From Paenibacillus alkaliterrae (lineage in GTDB: Bacteria > Bacillota > Bacilli > Paenibacillales > Paenibacillaceae), in assembly GCF_021532375.1 (NCBI RefSeq), contig NZ_JAKGAP010000025.1, positions 1 to 33,299 on the forward strand: 33,299 nucleotides of DNA. The letters are read 5' to 3'. The notes beneath the pieces are model-generated. The model searched no databases and was not told the DNA's origin. It saw nothing but the letters and a program-made list of their open reading frames with translations. Each line of letters opens with the position of its first letter. Position 1 is the first letter of the stretch. The position numbers were made by a program, and so were the translations under genes. Of the stretch, positions 26,371 through 33,248 are shown one piece after another.

Positions 26371-26645
26371 TCATTCATCAATGATTTGAACGCTTCTCAC
26401 ATACTTGATCAAAATATCATCGGAAATATCGATATACTCATCGCTCAACATCGAGAGGAACAAGCAGAGCACGCATACGACATGCAGTCCCTTGTATCCT
26501 GAGCCTTCAGCGGCGCCGCGAAAAACTCGTTAATCGCGCTAAGCGTAAATAACGGCGTATTGTAGCGAGATACGTTGAGATATTCAAACTGATACTGTGC
26601 ATGCTGCTTATAGGAGACCTCGTTATCCGCAGCCTTATATACCAT
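26371..26645 (-). pseudogene. Small gene with a one-base frame break, coupled to the nucleotidyltransferase
   Basis: ATG at 26645 shares one base with the nucleotidyltransferase stop codon (TAATG), so translation is coupled. As read, the frame stops at 26445 with an unlikely Cys/Ser-rich tail. Shifting by one base at the run of five T (26521-26525 on the plus strand) restores a smooth frame to TGA at 26371-26373, giving 91 residues: the 5' part ends TLSAINEFF and continues RGAAEGSGYKGLHVVCVLCL, then an acidic SDEYIDISDDILIKYV. The break may be a real mutation, a sequencing error in the homopolymer, or slippage. I do not recognise the family. Confidence 0.6.
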
Positions 26646-27427
26646 TAACCCCATACCTCTTTCAACGCCTTACGAAACAATTGATCGAGCTGTTCGTCGA
26701 CTATGCTTACCGATTGCCTAAGCGCAAGGGCCGTCTGTTCAAAATAGGCAATTCGATTCTCTAAATAATCGTTAATGGGGTGAAGCCTCGGCTCATAATC
26801 CAGCTCCTCGCCGGATTTCTTGCGAATTAATAATTTCTCGATCTCAGCATGCAGCTCGCTCCCTTTCGGAATTAGCGCCTCTACCAAACGATCGAACTCG
26901 ATGGGGGGCATCGTGTTATAGGTCTCAATCCAGCCGCAGGCCAGAATCGGCCTTAACACATAGAAATACTTCTTGATCTTCACCTGCTCCCCTTGCAGGT
27001 AATCCCTGTAGTTACCTTTTGCCATATTGAGATAATGGTACATACATGACTTGGGTGAAAAGGTTAACGGAGAAATACGGCGGATTTGCTCTGCAACCGA
27101 GTATTTCGTGTAATAGGGAATCGGTGACTGCAGCCATTCCAGCAGCGGCGGGTTCGACTTCCGAAACAGATTAAGTGCCTTACGCAGATCCCAGCCGTTA
27201 ATATCCAACAGTTCGCTAACGGGTCGCTCAATGACGTCCCGTTTATCAAATATCGATAAATACCAGTCCACTTGCCTGACATAGATGAAACGAACGTCAT
27301 AATCGCTGTCCTTGGAAGGGAAGCCCCAAGCGCGGCTGCCGGATTCGCATGCGTAAAAAATGCGCACCTGCTCCTCTTGTTCAATTTTATGAAGCTCCTG
27401 TAATATTTCCGGATGTAATTCGTACAC
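26645..27427 (-). CDS. Nucleotidyltransferase-fold protein (YcgL/RlaP-like)
   Basis: 260 aa from GTG at 27427, chosen because AGAGGAG precedes it; the frame extends to 27481 through a terminator hairpin, which argues against the longer form. The nucleotidyltransferase motif is ESGSRAWGFPSKDSDYDVRF near residues 33-52: GS, then D-x-D. The remainder is helical and matches the general pattern of the predicted nucleotidyltransferases related to B. subtilis YcgL (PF10127, whose founding members are RNA-ligase-associated). Substrate unknown; transfer of a nucleotide to RNA or protein is possible. Its stop overlaps the start of a small frameshifted gene, a pairing that resembles two-gene nucleotidyltransferase modules, although no HEPN motif is seen. 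Confidence 0.8.
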   Translation of the reverse strand: MYELHPEILQELHKIEQEEQVRIFYACESGSRAWGFPSKDSDYDVRFIYVRQVDWYLSIFDKRDVIERPVSELLDINGWDLRKALNLFRKSNPPLLEWLQSPIPYYTKYSVAEQIRRISPLTFSPKSCMYHYLNMAKGNYRDYLQGEQVKIKKYFYVLRPILACGWIETYNTMPPIEFDRLVEALIPKGSELHAEIEKLLIRKKSGEELDYEPRLHPINDYLENRIAYFEQTALALRQSVSIVDEQLDQLFRKALKEVWG

Positions 27428-27453
27428 AGCTTTCACTCCTCTTGCGATAGTAT

Positions 27454-27485
27454 AAAAAAGACCACGGACGAAATCGTCCATGGCC
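27454..27485 (-). terminator. Intrinsic terminator after the 49-residue gene
   Basis: GACCACGGACGA (27460-27471) pairs with TCGTCCATGGCC (27474-27485) and is followed by six T on the minus strand. It ends transcripts 31 bp after the stop at 27516. Confidence 0.85.
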
Positions 27486-27515
27486 GGGTGCTGAGGAAGG
27501 CAAGCTATTGTCTGA

Positions 27516-27665
27516 CTATGCTAAGTCAGCATACAGCCGCGCTTCTTCAAAAATGATTCCCGCCGCCAACACCTTGTAATCTAATGACGCGAACAGCGTC
27601 GGTCCCGCATAGACATGCACCTGCTCTGATGGCAGCTGGACCTTCCGATAATATGTTTCTTTCAT
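27516..27665 (-). CDS. 49-residue protein of unknown function
   Basis: Too short for ordinary gene callers. ATG at 27665, with TTGGAG about 12 nt upstream. The translation starts MKETYYRKVQLPSEQVHVYA and ends FEEARLYADLA; it has mixed charge, a central Gly-Pro turn and no signal or membrane segment. It lies exactly between two intrinsic terminators (27699-27734 upstream, 27454-27485 downstream), with a strong promoter and a structured leader in front, which supports a real regulated gene. No family recognised. Confidence 0.6.
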   Translation of the reverse strand: MKETYYRKVQLPSEQVHVYAGPTLFASLDYKVLAAGIIFEEARLYADLA

Positions 27666-27698
27666 ATGCTTGTTATCTCCAAGTGATCATTTGAACGC

Positions 27699-27734
27699 AA
27701 AAAGCCATGGACGTTTACTTGTGTCCATGGCTTT
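27699..27734 (-). terminator. Terminator hairpin inside the leader of the 49-residue gene
   Basis: AAAGCCATGGAC (27701-27712) pairs perfectly with GTCCATGGCTTT (27723-27734), 10-nt loop, followed by five T on the minus strand. It lies 34 nt upstream of the 49-residue gene and would stop transcripts from the promoter at 27904-27933 unless anti-terminated. Confidence 0.8.
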
Positions 27735-27750
27735 GCTTACACCTTTACTT

Positions 27751-27884
27751 TCTAAGTTTCGCACCATCGAGCGGCGAACGAAATCTTAGAAAAAATCACA
27801 AGGCCCGTAGAGGCCGATGATATGGACTTCCCGTATGAATTTGTATGAGCATTTAATTCGGGTCCGAACACTGTCATCGGCCTC
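27751..27884 (-). ncRNA. Candidate structured leader RNA (two hairpins)
   Basis: Hairpin I has perfect 11-bp arms GAGGCCGATGA (27810-27820) and TCATCGGCCTC (27874-27884), with an inner stem GGAC..CCG / CGGGTCC (27824-27833 with 27859-27865) and a 25-nt apical loop. Hairpin II pairs TCTAAG-TTTCG (27751-27761) with CGAAA-T-CTTAGA (27779-27790), 11 bp with one bulge. On the minus strand an AAAGGAGG ribosome binding site (27888-27881) is half buried in hairpin I, and a 41-codon frame (27877-27752) starts behind it. No known riboswitch or T-box motif was recognised. The calls of structure are direct; a regulatory role is inferred. Confidence 0.55.
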
Positions 27885-27903
27885 CTTTCAATTGATTTAC
27901 ATT

Positions 27904-27933
27904 ATAATAATGCGTCTAACCAGCATTTGTCAA
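27904..27933 (-). promoter_or_regulatory. Strong sigma-A promoter driving the structured leader
   Basis: On the minus strand TTGACA (27933-27928), 18-bp spacer, TATTAT (27909-27904); a perfect TATAAT also lies at 27906-27901. Transcription should start near 27897, immediately before the AAAGGAGG sequence. It begins 19 bp after the stop of the dehydrogenase gene. Confidence 0.75.
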
Positions 27934-27951
27934 CAGTTCTATCGGCCTTTT

Positions 27952-28950
27952 CTACGATATCCTGCCGGCCTTATCCGCAGGATACGTCAAACCGATCTGC
28001 CTTCTCGCCTCATCCATAATCTCCATCGTTGTTAACGAATTCGCAAAGGTGTTGACCTGTGACTCGGTCCGTCCCGCTTGTATGAGCTCAATGAATTCCT
28101 TAGCCTCATAAAACATCGATTTGCTTCCCGTAGGCCGAGATATATCCTCTACGGTCCCATTGCGATAATGAATTTCAACCTTGTCGGCTTCGCTAATTTT
28201 ATTAATAACGATACTTCCGTTCTCCCCTTGAATTTCAGAGGGCAGCGAGGAATGAGTAATCTTGGAATACATAATAACCGCATCCATGGCCGGATATTGC
28301 AGCACAATGCTGCCCTCTCCATCGACGCCGGATTCCAGCATGACGCCGGCAGCCTTCACCACATCCGGCTTTCCAAAAAGCGCAACAAGCGGATACAGGC
28401 AGTACACCCCGAGATCCATCATCGCTCCATTAGAGAAAGCCGGATTAAATGCATTAAGCACTTTGCCTGCTTTGTAAGCATCATACCTCGAGGAATACTG
28501 GCAATAGCTCGCAAAATACCGGCGGACCGTCCCTATCTTATGTATGTTTTCTTCAATAGACTTAAAGCTGGGAAGCAGCGTTGACTTTAACGCCTCCATC
28601 AACAGCACGTCATTCTCCTTCGCAGCCGCAATCATTTGCCGCACTTCGTCCGCATTTGAAGCGATTGGCTTCTCGCATAACACATGAATGCCTTTGTTCA
28701 TGCATACAATAGCATGCGCCGCGTGGAACGAATTAGGACTCGCGATATATACGGCGTCAATCGCTCCGCTTGCGGCCATCTTTTCTACATCGGTAAACAT
28801 ATGAGCAATTCCATGCTTCGCCGCAAACGCACTGGCCGTTTCCTCCGCCCGCGAGTACACTGCCGCTAAAGCGAAGCCTTCGACATCGCGCGCCGCATCG
28901 ATAAAAGCCTCCGTAATCCAGTTCGTTCCGATAACGCCGAATCGTATCAT
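27952..28950 (-). CDS. Gfo/Idh/MocA family NAD(P)-dependent oxidoreductase
   Basis: 332 aa, ATG at 28950 with AAGGAG upstream. The N-terminal Rossmann domain has IRFGVIGTNWI in place of the usual GxGxxG, YIASPNSFH, and the family EKP motif in HVLCEKPIASNADE, where Lys is catalytic. The C-terminal alpha/beta domain contains MMDLGVYCLYPLV, which carries the usual Asp/Tyr surrounding the substrate. Members oxidise or reduce sugars, inositols or similar polyols; the substrate here is not evident. It is monocistronic with its own promoter and is divergent from the membrane protein gene. Confidence 0.9.
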   Translation of the reverse strand: MIRFGVIGTNWITEAFIDAARDVEGFALAAVYSRAEETASAFAAKHGIAHMFTDVEKMAASGAIDAVYIASPNSFHAAHAIVCMNKGIHVLCEKPIASNADEVRQMIAAAKENDVLLMEALKSTLLPSFKSIEENIHKIGTVRRYFASYCQYSSRYDAYKAGKVLNAFNPAFSNGAMMDLGVYCLYPLVALFGKPDVVKAAGVMLESGVDGEGSIVLQYPAMDAVIMYSKITHSSLPSEIQGENGSIVINKISEADKVEIHYRNGTVEDISRPTGSKSMFYEAKEFIELIQAGRTESQVNTFANSLTTMEIMDEARRQIGLTYPADKAGRIS

Positions 28951-28992
28951 AATCGTTGCTCCTTGAAAAAGTTAATTTGATCAAGCCTTCAT

Positions 28993-29060
28993 CTCGTTAA
29001 CGAGTACCCGCCAAGCGGGTATCCTTCCATATTATAGCCCTGTATGATTCGCCTTGTCCA
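28993..29060 (-). promoter_or_regulatory. Promoter of the dehydrogenase gene with two palindromes at the start site
   Basis: On the minus strand TGGACA (29060-29055), 18-bp spacer, TATAAT (29036-29031). Just downstream of the expected start lie ACCCGC-CAA-GCGGGT (29006-29020) and the perfect palindrome CTCGTTAACGAG (28993-29004), suitable repressor operators. Confidence 0.65.
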
Positions 29061-29080
29061 AAAAATGATCTGCTATTTTT

Positions 29081-29109
29081 TTGACAACAGCTTATAATTA
29101 TATTAACAT
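29081..29109 (+). promoter_or_regulatory. Promoter of the DUF5808-type membrane protein gene
   Basis: TTGACA (29081-29086), 17-bp spacer, TAACAT (29104-29109); about 55 nt upstream of the ATG at 29169. Confidence 0.65.
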
Positions 29110-29168
29110 CACTAGTTAATGCCATGACCGTCATGTAATCATCCCTTTATCGAACAGGAGGCACTTTC

Positions 29169-30563
29169 ATGGATACGCTATTTCTGATCTTACCCGCTTT
29201 ATTCGTTTATATCTTCATCCTTGCCCTATTTCTGAAACAAGCCAAGCCTAGCAACAATATCTTGTTTGGTATAACGCTTCCTTCGCAAGCCCTTAAAGAC
29301 GCATCGATCGGGCAGTTGCAAGCCGCTTACAAAAAATCATATATTCTATACGGTATTATTTCATTAATTACGATAGCCCCTCTCTACTTTTTGGCAGACT
29401 ACATGTCCATGGCACTCATTTATATTTTTATTTGGTTTGCAGCATTCATCTACACGTCCAAGCTCCCATTCAATAAGTTCCACCATCAAACCGCCGCGCT
29501 CAAAAGAGAAAAGGATTGGTTCGTCGGAGCAAAACGGATCGTCCGTATCGATACCAAAGTCACTCTTCTGAAAAAGTCCATGGTCATTTCTCCCTACTGG
29601 TTTCTCATTCCAGTTCTAATCTCTATTTCACTCATTATTGCATCCCTATCAAAAGAAAATGTGCTGCTCAAATTAACAGGCACCGCATCGCTCATCATGA
29701 CCGCCATCCTATTCATCTTCTATTCGGCTTTCCGCAATATGAAAACAAAGGAGTACAGCAAGAATCACGACATTAATGCCGCGATCAACCGGGCAACCAG
29801 ACGCTACTGGTCCATCCTTTGGCTGGCCATGGCCATATTCGAGAGTTTCAACGCGATCGTTGCTTATACGATTTTGACAGAGGGTAACTCGTCGGACTTC
29901 ACCCTTTGGATCATCGGCATCGTAATGGTTTCTCTGGTTCCTCTCGGCGCTATTCTTTTCGTACATAACAAAGTGCGTTCATTGGAGCAGAACCTCTCGC
30001 AAACCGACGGACAGGGCATTTTAATGGACGATGACGAATATTGGATCAATGGCTCGACCTACTATAATCCGAACGATCAATCCGTCATAGTGCCGAAGCG
30101 CGTCGGTATAGGAACGACCGTGAACTTGGCAACGCGCGCTGGAAAATGGATTCAATACGGCAGCATCGTTTTGACGATTGCTATCGTATTGCCGCTTGCC
30201 GCATTTGCGGTGCAGTCCGACCATACGTCTCCCTCATTCGGTATCGGGGACGATGGTGCTGTAACCATTGATTATCCGTTATACGACTACAGCTTCCATA
30301 TTAACGAGATACAGCAATTAACACTGGAAGAGGCCATTCCGACCGGGTTTAGAACGAACGGAACAGCAACCGCCGAGTATGCGCGCGGCAATTTCTCGTT
30401 AGAGAAGCTGGGAGCAACCAAGCTCTTCATATTCAAAAACTCGCCCCCCTACATATTTATGAAGCTGGACGGCTTGTACGTCATTTTCAACGATCAGGAC
30501 AAGGCCAAAACAATATCCATTTATGATGAACTCAGTAAACGGAGGAACGCTGGAGAATCCTGA
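29169..30563 (+). CDS. Multi-pass membrane protein with DUF5808-like motif and C-terminal PH-like domain
   Basis: 464 aa, ATG at 29169 with AGGAGG upstream. There are about seven membrane segments: 2-22, 59-80, 80-98, 139-160, 166-187, 215-235 and 243-263, plus one at 327-348. Between them is the soluble motif DDDEYWINGSTYYNPNDQSV with VPKRVGIGTTVNL (about 285-315), typical of DUF5808 proteins. After the last membrane segment, residues about 355-455 look like a bacterial pleckstrin-homology fold, often facing outside. Function is unknown; relatives occur near stress regulators. Its stop lies 2 bp from the stop of the convergent ATPase gene, with no terminator between. Confidence 0.8.
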   Translation: MDTLFLILPALFVYIFILALFLKQAKPSNNILFGITLPSQALKDASIGQLQAAYKKSYILYGIISLITIAPLYFLADYMSMALIYIFIWFAAFIYTSKLPFNKFHHQTAALKREKDWFVGAKRIVRIDTKVTLLKKSMVISPYWFLIPVLISISLIIASLSKENVLLKLTGTASLIMTAILFIFYSAFRNMKTKEYSKNHDINAAINRATRRYWSILWLAMAIFESFNAIVAYTILTEGNSSDFTLWIIGIVMVSLVPLGAILFVHNKVRSLEQNLSQTDGQGILMDDDEYWINGSTYYNPNDQSVIVPKRVGIGTTVNLATRAGKWIQYGSIVLTIAIVLPLAAFAVQSDHTSPSFGIGDDGAVTIDYPLYDYSFHINEIQQLTLEEAIPTGFRTNGTATAEYARGNFSLEKLGATKLFIFKNSPPYIFMKLDGLYVIFNDQDKAKTISIYDELSKRRNAGES

Positions 30564-30565
30564 TG

Positions 30566-31159
30566 TCACGTTGCGGTGCTGTAGACGAAATTCTCGAGCA
30601 TCGCTAAGATGATCTCATCAAAGGGCTTAGAGTTGTCATAATAAAGCACCGAGGAGGCTGGAATATTCCATTTCAGCTCTCTCATCGCAAGCGAACGGCT
30701 AAATTCGCTCCAGTTATCCAGCTTCCACCGGTCAAGCTCAGAGCCTCTTTGCACGATTCGCTCATAGTAGTGCTGTTCATCCTGAAGCGATACGAAAATA
30801 ACCTTCACATCCACATCCCGTACGGAGGCCCCGATGGATGAGAGCTCTTGCTCGATCCATTCCGGAGTCTCCGTTTCTTTCGTGAAAGGACCAATAACAA
30901 GTATATCATTGCCAATCGCCAAGTTCTCGAGCGCCGCATCCATCGTAATCCGATACCCGAGGTCGCGGCAGAGCTTCTTGTACTCTGCAGAGTCTCGATC
31001 ACTTGGATCCAGCCCGGCTTGCGTCATAAGAGCGACTGCAGCCGGGCGAAGCAGCGTGTCCATATCGAGAAGCACCGCTCCTCTTCTGCTTGCCAAAGCC
31101 TTTGCCAGCGTCGTCTTGCCCGCGCCGGCTCCTCCAACGAAAAACACTAATTTACGCAT
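30566..31159 (-). CDS. P-loop ATPase, AAA_33-type kinase-like
   Basis: 197 aa from ATG at 31159, with GGAGG 9 nt upstream; the frame could extend to 31189 into the transposon end, which is not believable. Walker A is GGAGAGKTT (residues 9-17). LLDMDTLL follows, as in small-molecule or nucleic-acid kinases where Asp binds Mg2+ or substrate, and IGPFTKET with VIFVSLQDE and an Arg-rich ERIVQRGSELDRWK lid region. It fits the AAA_33/gluconate-kinase-like group; the phosphate acceptor is unknown. The tnpB element ends only 5 nt upstream of the RBS, so any native promoter has been displaced. Confidence 0.8.
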   Translation of the reverse strand: MRKLVFFVGGAGAGKTTLAKALASRRGAVLLDMDTLLRPAAVALMTQAGLDPSDRDSAEYKKLCRDLGYRITMDAALENLAIGNDILVIGPFTKETETPEWIEQELSSIGASVRDVDVKVIFVSLQDEQHYYERIVQRGSELDRWKLDNWSEFSRSLAMRELKWNIPASSVLYYDNSKPFDEIILAMLENFVYSTAT

Positions 31160-31202
31160 GATTTCATCCCTCCAATTGACACTCCGCACGGCTGAAGCCG
31201 TG

Positions 31203-31311
31203 GGATTCCTGGCTAGCTGATGCGTCCGCAGTCCGTTTCCGGCTTGGACAACTGCCAGGTTCTGGGCTGTGCCATCAGCCCGTCCTAAGACAGTGCATCT
31301 AGCATCTTAGG
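31203..31311 (-). ncRNA. Candidate omega RNA (reRNA) scaffold of TnpB
   Basis: The region from the tnpB stop to the right end is dense in stems: CCTAAGA/TCTTAGG (31284-31290 with 31305-31311, overlapping the stop codon), GGGCTG/CAGCCC, a long-range CCTGGC/GCCAGG pair, and GTCC-AAG-CCG/CGG-ACTGC-GGAC inside it. TnpB guide RNAs are made from exactly this region and end in the flanking DNA. The 5' limit inside tnpB cannot be set from sequence. Confidence 0.65.
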
Positions 31312-32362
31312 CTGGCAGACTTTGACCATCTGCCACAGATTGGCGAATAATGTTGATTGCGCCGATCCGGTCACGATGTCCGTGATATCCACAGGAACAC
31401 TGATACCTTCGGTCCCTTGCCTTATTACGTCTCGCACAGTCGGGGCATGTTTGGGAAGTGTAGGCGGGATTTACTTCGATGACCAGAATGCCCGCCCATG
31501 CCGCTTTATACGAAATAAACGTTTGCAATTGATAGAACGACCAGTTGTGGAGGTTTTTAGCGTTTTTACGACTTGTTCTTGTCGTTTGGCGAATGCTCGT
31601 GAGTTTCTCGAGCTTGATCACGGATACCTGTTCTTGAATCGCCATGTTCACTATCTTCCGGCTGATCTTGTGGTTTTGGTCCTTGATATAGCGGTGCTCC
31701 TTGTTTTGTTGTTTACGGATGGCGGACAGCTTTCCCAGCTTCCCCAGTTTCCTTCGGCGCGACTGATACTTACGGCGCATATACTTATTTTGCCTTCCAT
31801 TGCCGATAAACCTCGTTTTACCGGTTGTGGTGACCGCAACAGCAGGCACTTTTATTCCCAGGTCAATTCCCATAATCGTGTCGCCAGACGGTTGCTCCTT
31901 CGGCACGAGAACGGCTGCTTGCACATACCACTTACCCGATTTTTCAACGACTTTCAGCAGGCCGAGTTTTCCGCTGGATAAGAGGGTGGCTTCACGTTCC
32001 GAGAGATGCGCTGCAACCTTAAGCCGTAGTACCTTTGCATCCACCATGACAGGAAACGAAACCGTAGTATCCCCAATCGAATAGTTTTGATTGTTTACGT
32101 AGTACACTCTTTTGCGTAAAATCGGGCGTTTCCCCGTCTTCTTCGTCTTCTGATGGATGCTTCGCGCATCGCGAATCGCCTGATTCTTCACCGCTGATGG
32201 CAGATGAGCCTGAATGTCCTTGGAGCTTAGCTTGGGAAACACAGCTAATCCTTCCGCTTGTTCCGTCAATCGATTGACGGTTTGAATATATTCGGTTCCT
32301 ATCTGTTTCAACAAAGTAGGGTCGCTTGGGAAAATACGAAGCTGTACGGTAATCGTTTGCAC
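31307..32362 (-). CDS. tnpB: TnpB RNA-guided endonuclease
   Basis: 351 aa from GTG at 32362, which follows AGGTGGTGAAAGG; an upstream in-frame start at 32431 lacks an RBS. The N-terminal wedge/REC part is followed by a complete split RuvC nuclease: Asp167 in IMGIDLGI, Glu252 in VIKLEKL and Asp331 in GHRDRIGAINI. The zinc ribbon is CPDC (306/309) and CSC (322/324). TnpB proteins cut DNA next to a short target-adjacent motif using an RNA from the element's right end, ancestral to Cas12. All catalytic residues are present, so it may be active. No TnpA is in the element, so mobility would need one in trans. Confidence 0.9.
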   Translation of the reverse strand: MQTITVQLRIFPSDPTLLKQIGTEYIQTVNRLTEQAEGLAVFPKLSSKDIQAHLPSAVKNQAIRDARSIHQKTKKTGKRPILRKRVYYVNNQNYSIGDTTVSFPVMVDAKVLRLKVAAHLSEREATLLSSGKLGLLKVVEKSGKWYVQAAVLVPKEQPSGDTIMGIDLGIKVPAVAVTTTGKTRFIGNGRQNKYMRRKYQSRRRKLGKLGKLSAIRKQQNKEHRYIKDQNHKISRKIVNMAIQEQVSVIKLEKLTSIRQTTRTSRKNAKNLHNWSFYQLQTFISYKAAWAGILVIEVNPAYTSQTCPDCARRNKARDRRYQCSCGYHGHRDRIGAINIIRQSVADGQSLPA

Positions 32363-32661
32363 CCTTTCACCACCTTGTCTTTTGTTCTTCGACTTCACAT
32401 CCGTCGGAAAAGCCATCCGTCGCACCTTCAAATCTTTTTACGATATCGCAGGCAGAACACAAGGTGTAGTGGATTAGCGATACGCTTGTTAGCGTTCTTT
32501 TCCAAGCTTTTCTCAATTATACGCGAACACTAGTTCGTTTACAATTAAAAATCCCAGCATGTAGAACAAATCAAGCTGTCTCCTGACAGCCCTTGTCCTA
32601 AGCCGATTCATCCCATGCCTGAAGGCGAAGGTTTTCTCGGCTAGTTTCTGTAAAGATATAC

Positions 32662-32691
32662 AAAAAAAGCACCTTGCTTCGCAAGATGCTT
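32662..32691 (-). terminator. Intrinsic terminator of the rRNA/tRNA operon
   Basis: AAGCACCTTGC (32667-32677) and GCAAGATGCTT (32681-32691) form an 11-bp stem with one mismatch or wobble and a 3-nt loop; the minus strand then has seven T. It lies 14 bp after tRNA-Gly. Confidence 0.9.
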
Positions 32692-32704
32692 GTGTTTGAA
32701 TTCA

Positions 32705-32779
32705 TGGAGCGGAAGACGGGAATCGAACCCGCGACCCTCGCCTTGGCAAGGCGATGCTCTACCGCTGAGCCACTTCCGC
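32705..32779 (-). tRNA. tRNA-Gly (GCC)
   Basis: 75 nt including encoded CCA. The minus strand starts GCGGAAGTGGCTCAGCGG, the anticodon stem-loop CCTTGCCAAGG holds GCC, and the T-arm reads GGGTTCGAATCCC. Confidence 0.95.
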
Positions 32780-32788
32780 ATATTTAAA

Positions 32789-32863
32789 TGGCTGGGGATT
32801 CAGGGATCGAACCTGAGAATGACGGAGTCAAAGTCCGTTGCCTTACCGCTTGGCTAATCCCCA
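32789..32863 (-). tRNA. tRNA-Gln (TTG)
   Basis: 75 nt including encoded CCA. The minus strand starts TGGGGATTAGCCAAGCGG; anticodon loop ACTTTGACT gives TTG; T-arm AGGTTCGATCCCT. Confidence 0.95.
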
Positions 32864-32890
32864 ATATATATTTTTTTACCTTTTTTTAAA

Positions 32891-32967
32891 TGGCGGAGCT
32901 GACGGGATTCGAACCCGCGGTCTCCTGCGTGACAGGCAGGCATGTTGGGCCACTACACCACAGCTCC
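32891..32967 (-). tRNA. tRNA-Asp (GTC)
   Basis: 77 nt including encoded CCA. The minus strand starts GGAGCTGTGGTGTAGTGG; anticodon stem-loop CCTGCCTGTCACGCAGG gives GTC; T-arm GGGTTCGAATCCC. Confidence 0.95.
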
Positions 32968-33002
32968 ATATGTAAGCTCGGATAAAACCGAAGGTGAAAT
33001 CT

Positions 33003-33079
<77 letters not shown>

Positions 33080-33248
33080 TCATTTACTACTTATGCGATT
33101 TACAGAGTGAACAAACGCCACTTGTGTGATCGTTTGCTAACGCAAGCATTAGCAGATTGCGCCCTGAAAACTGGATACGAAAGTCAGGTTTGCTGAAACC
33201 TTGTTAGCTGTTGTCTGCCGGATGTATGGGTCCAGGCAAACGGTTTTA
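33080..33248 (-). other. Spacer between 23S rRNA and tRNA-fMet, without 5S
   Basis: 169 bp. On the minus strand it shows a processing-like stem GTTTGCC/GGCAGAC just after the 23S end, the CCAGTTTTCAGGGC sequence usual in Bacillales rRNA spacers, and a hairpin TGCTAA..TTAGCA. No 5S rRNA core is present. Confidence 0.7.

Larger units (their letters stand above)
31176..32649 (-). mobile_element. tnpB-only IS200/IS605-type element
   Basis: About 1.47 kb carrying tnpB but no tnpA. The right end on the minus strand finishes with the hairpin CACGGC-TTCA-GCCGTG (31187-31202) and GTGTCAA; TCAA is the right-end cleavage sequence known for IS608-like elements. The left end is placed after TTAC (plus-strand GTAA at 32650-32653), the IS608-type target, followed by a subterminal foldback beginning GCCGAG..TCGGC and a perfect hairpin GCTGTC-TCCT-GACAGC (32575-32590). 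There are no target duplications, as expected. Ends are inferred by motif and await comparison with an empty site. Confidence 0.75.

Noticed and set aside
27699..27884. T-box leader
   Set aside because: The conserved AGGGTGGNACCGCG element is absent; GATGGTGCG and AAAGGTGTAAGC are only weak resemblances, and the downstream gene is not a tRNA or amino-acid gene.
31176..32649. Complete IS605 with transposase TnpA
   Set aside because: No Y1 transposase frame exists on either strand; only tnpB is present.
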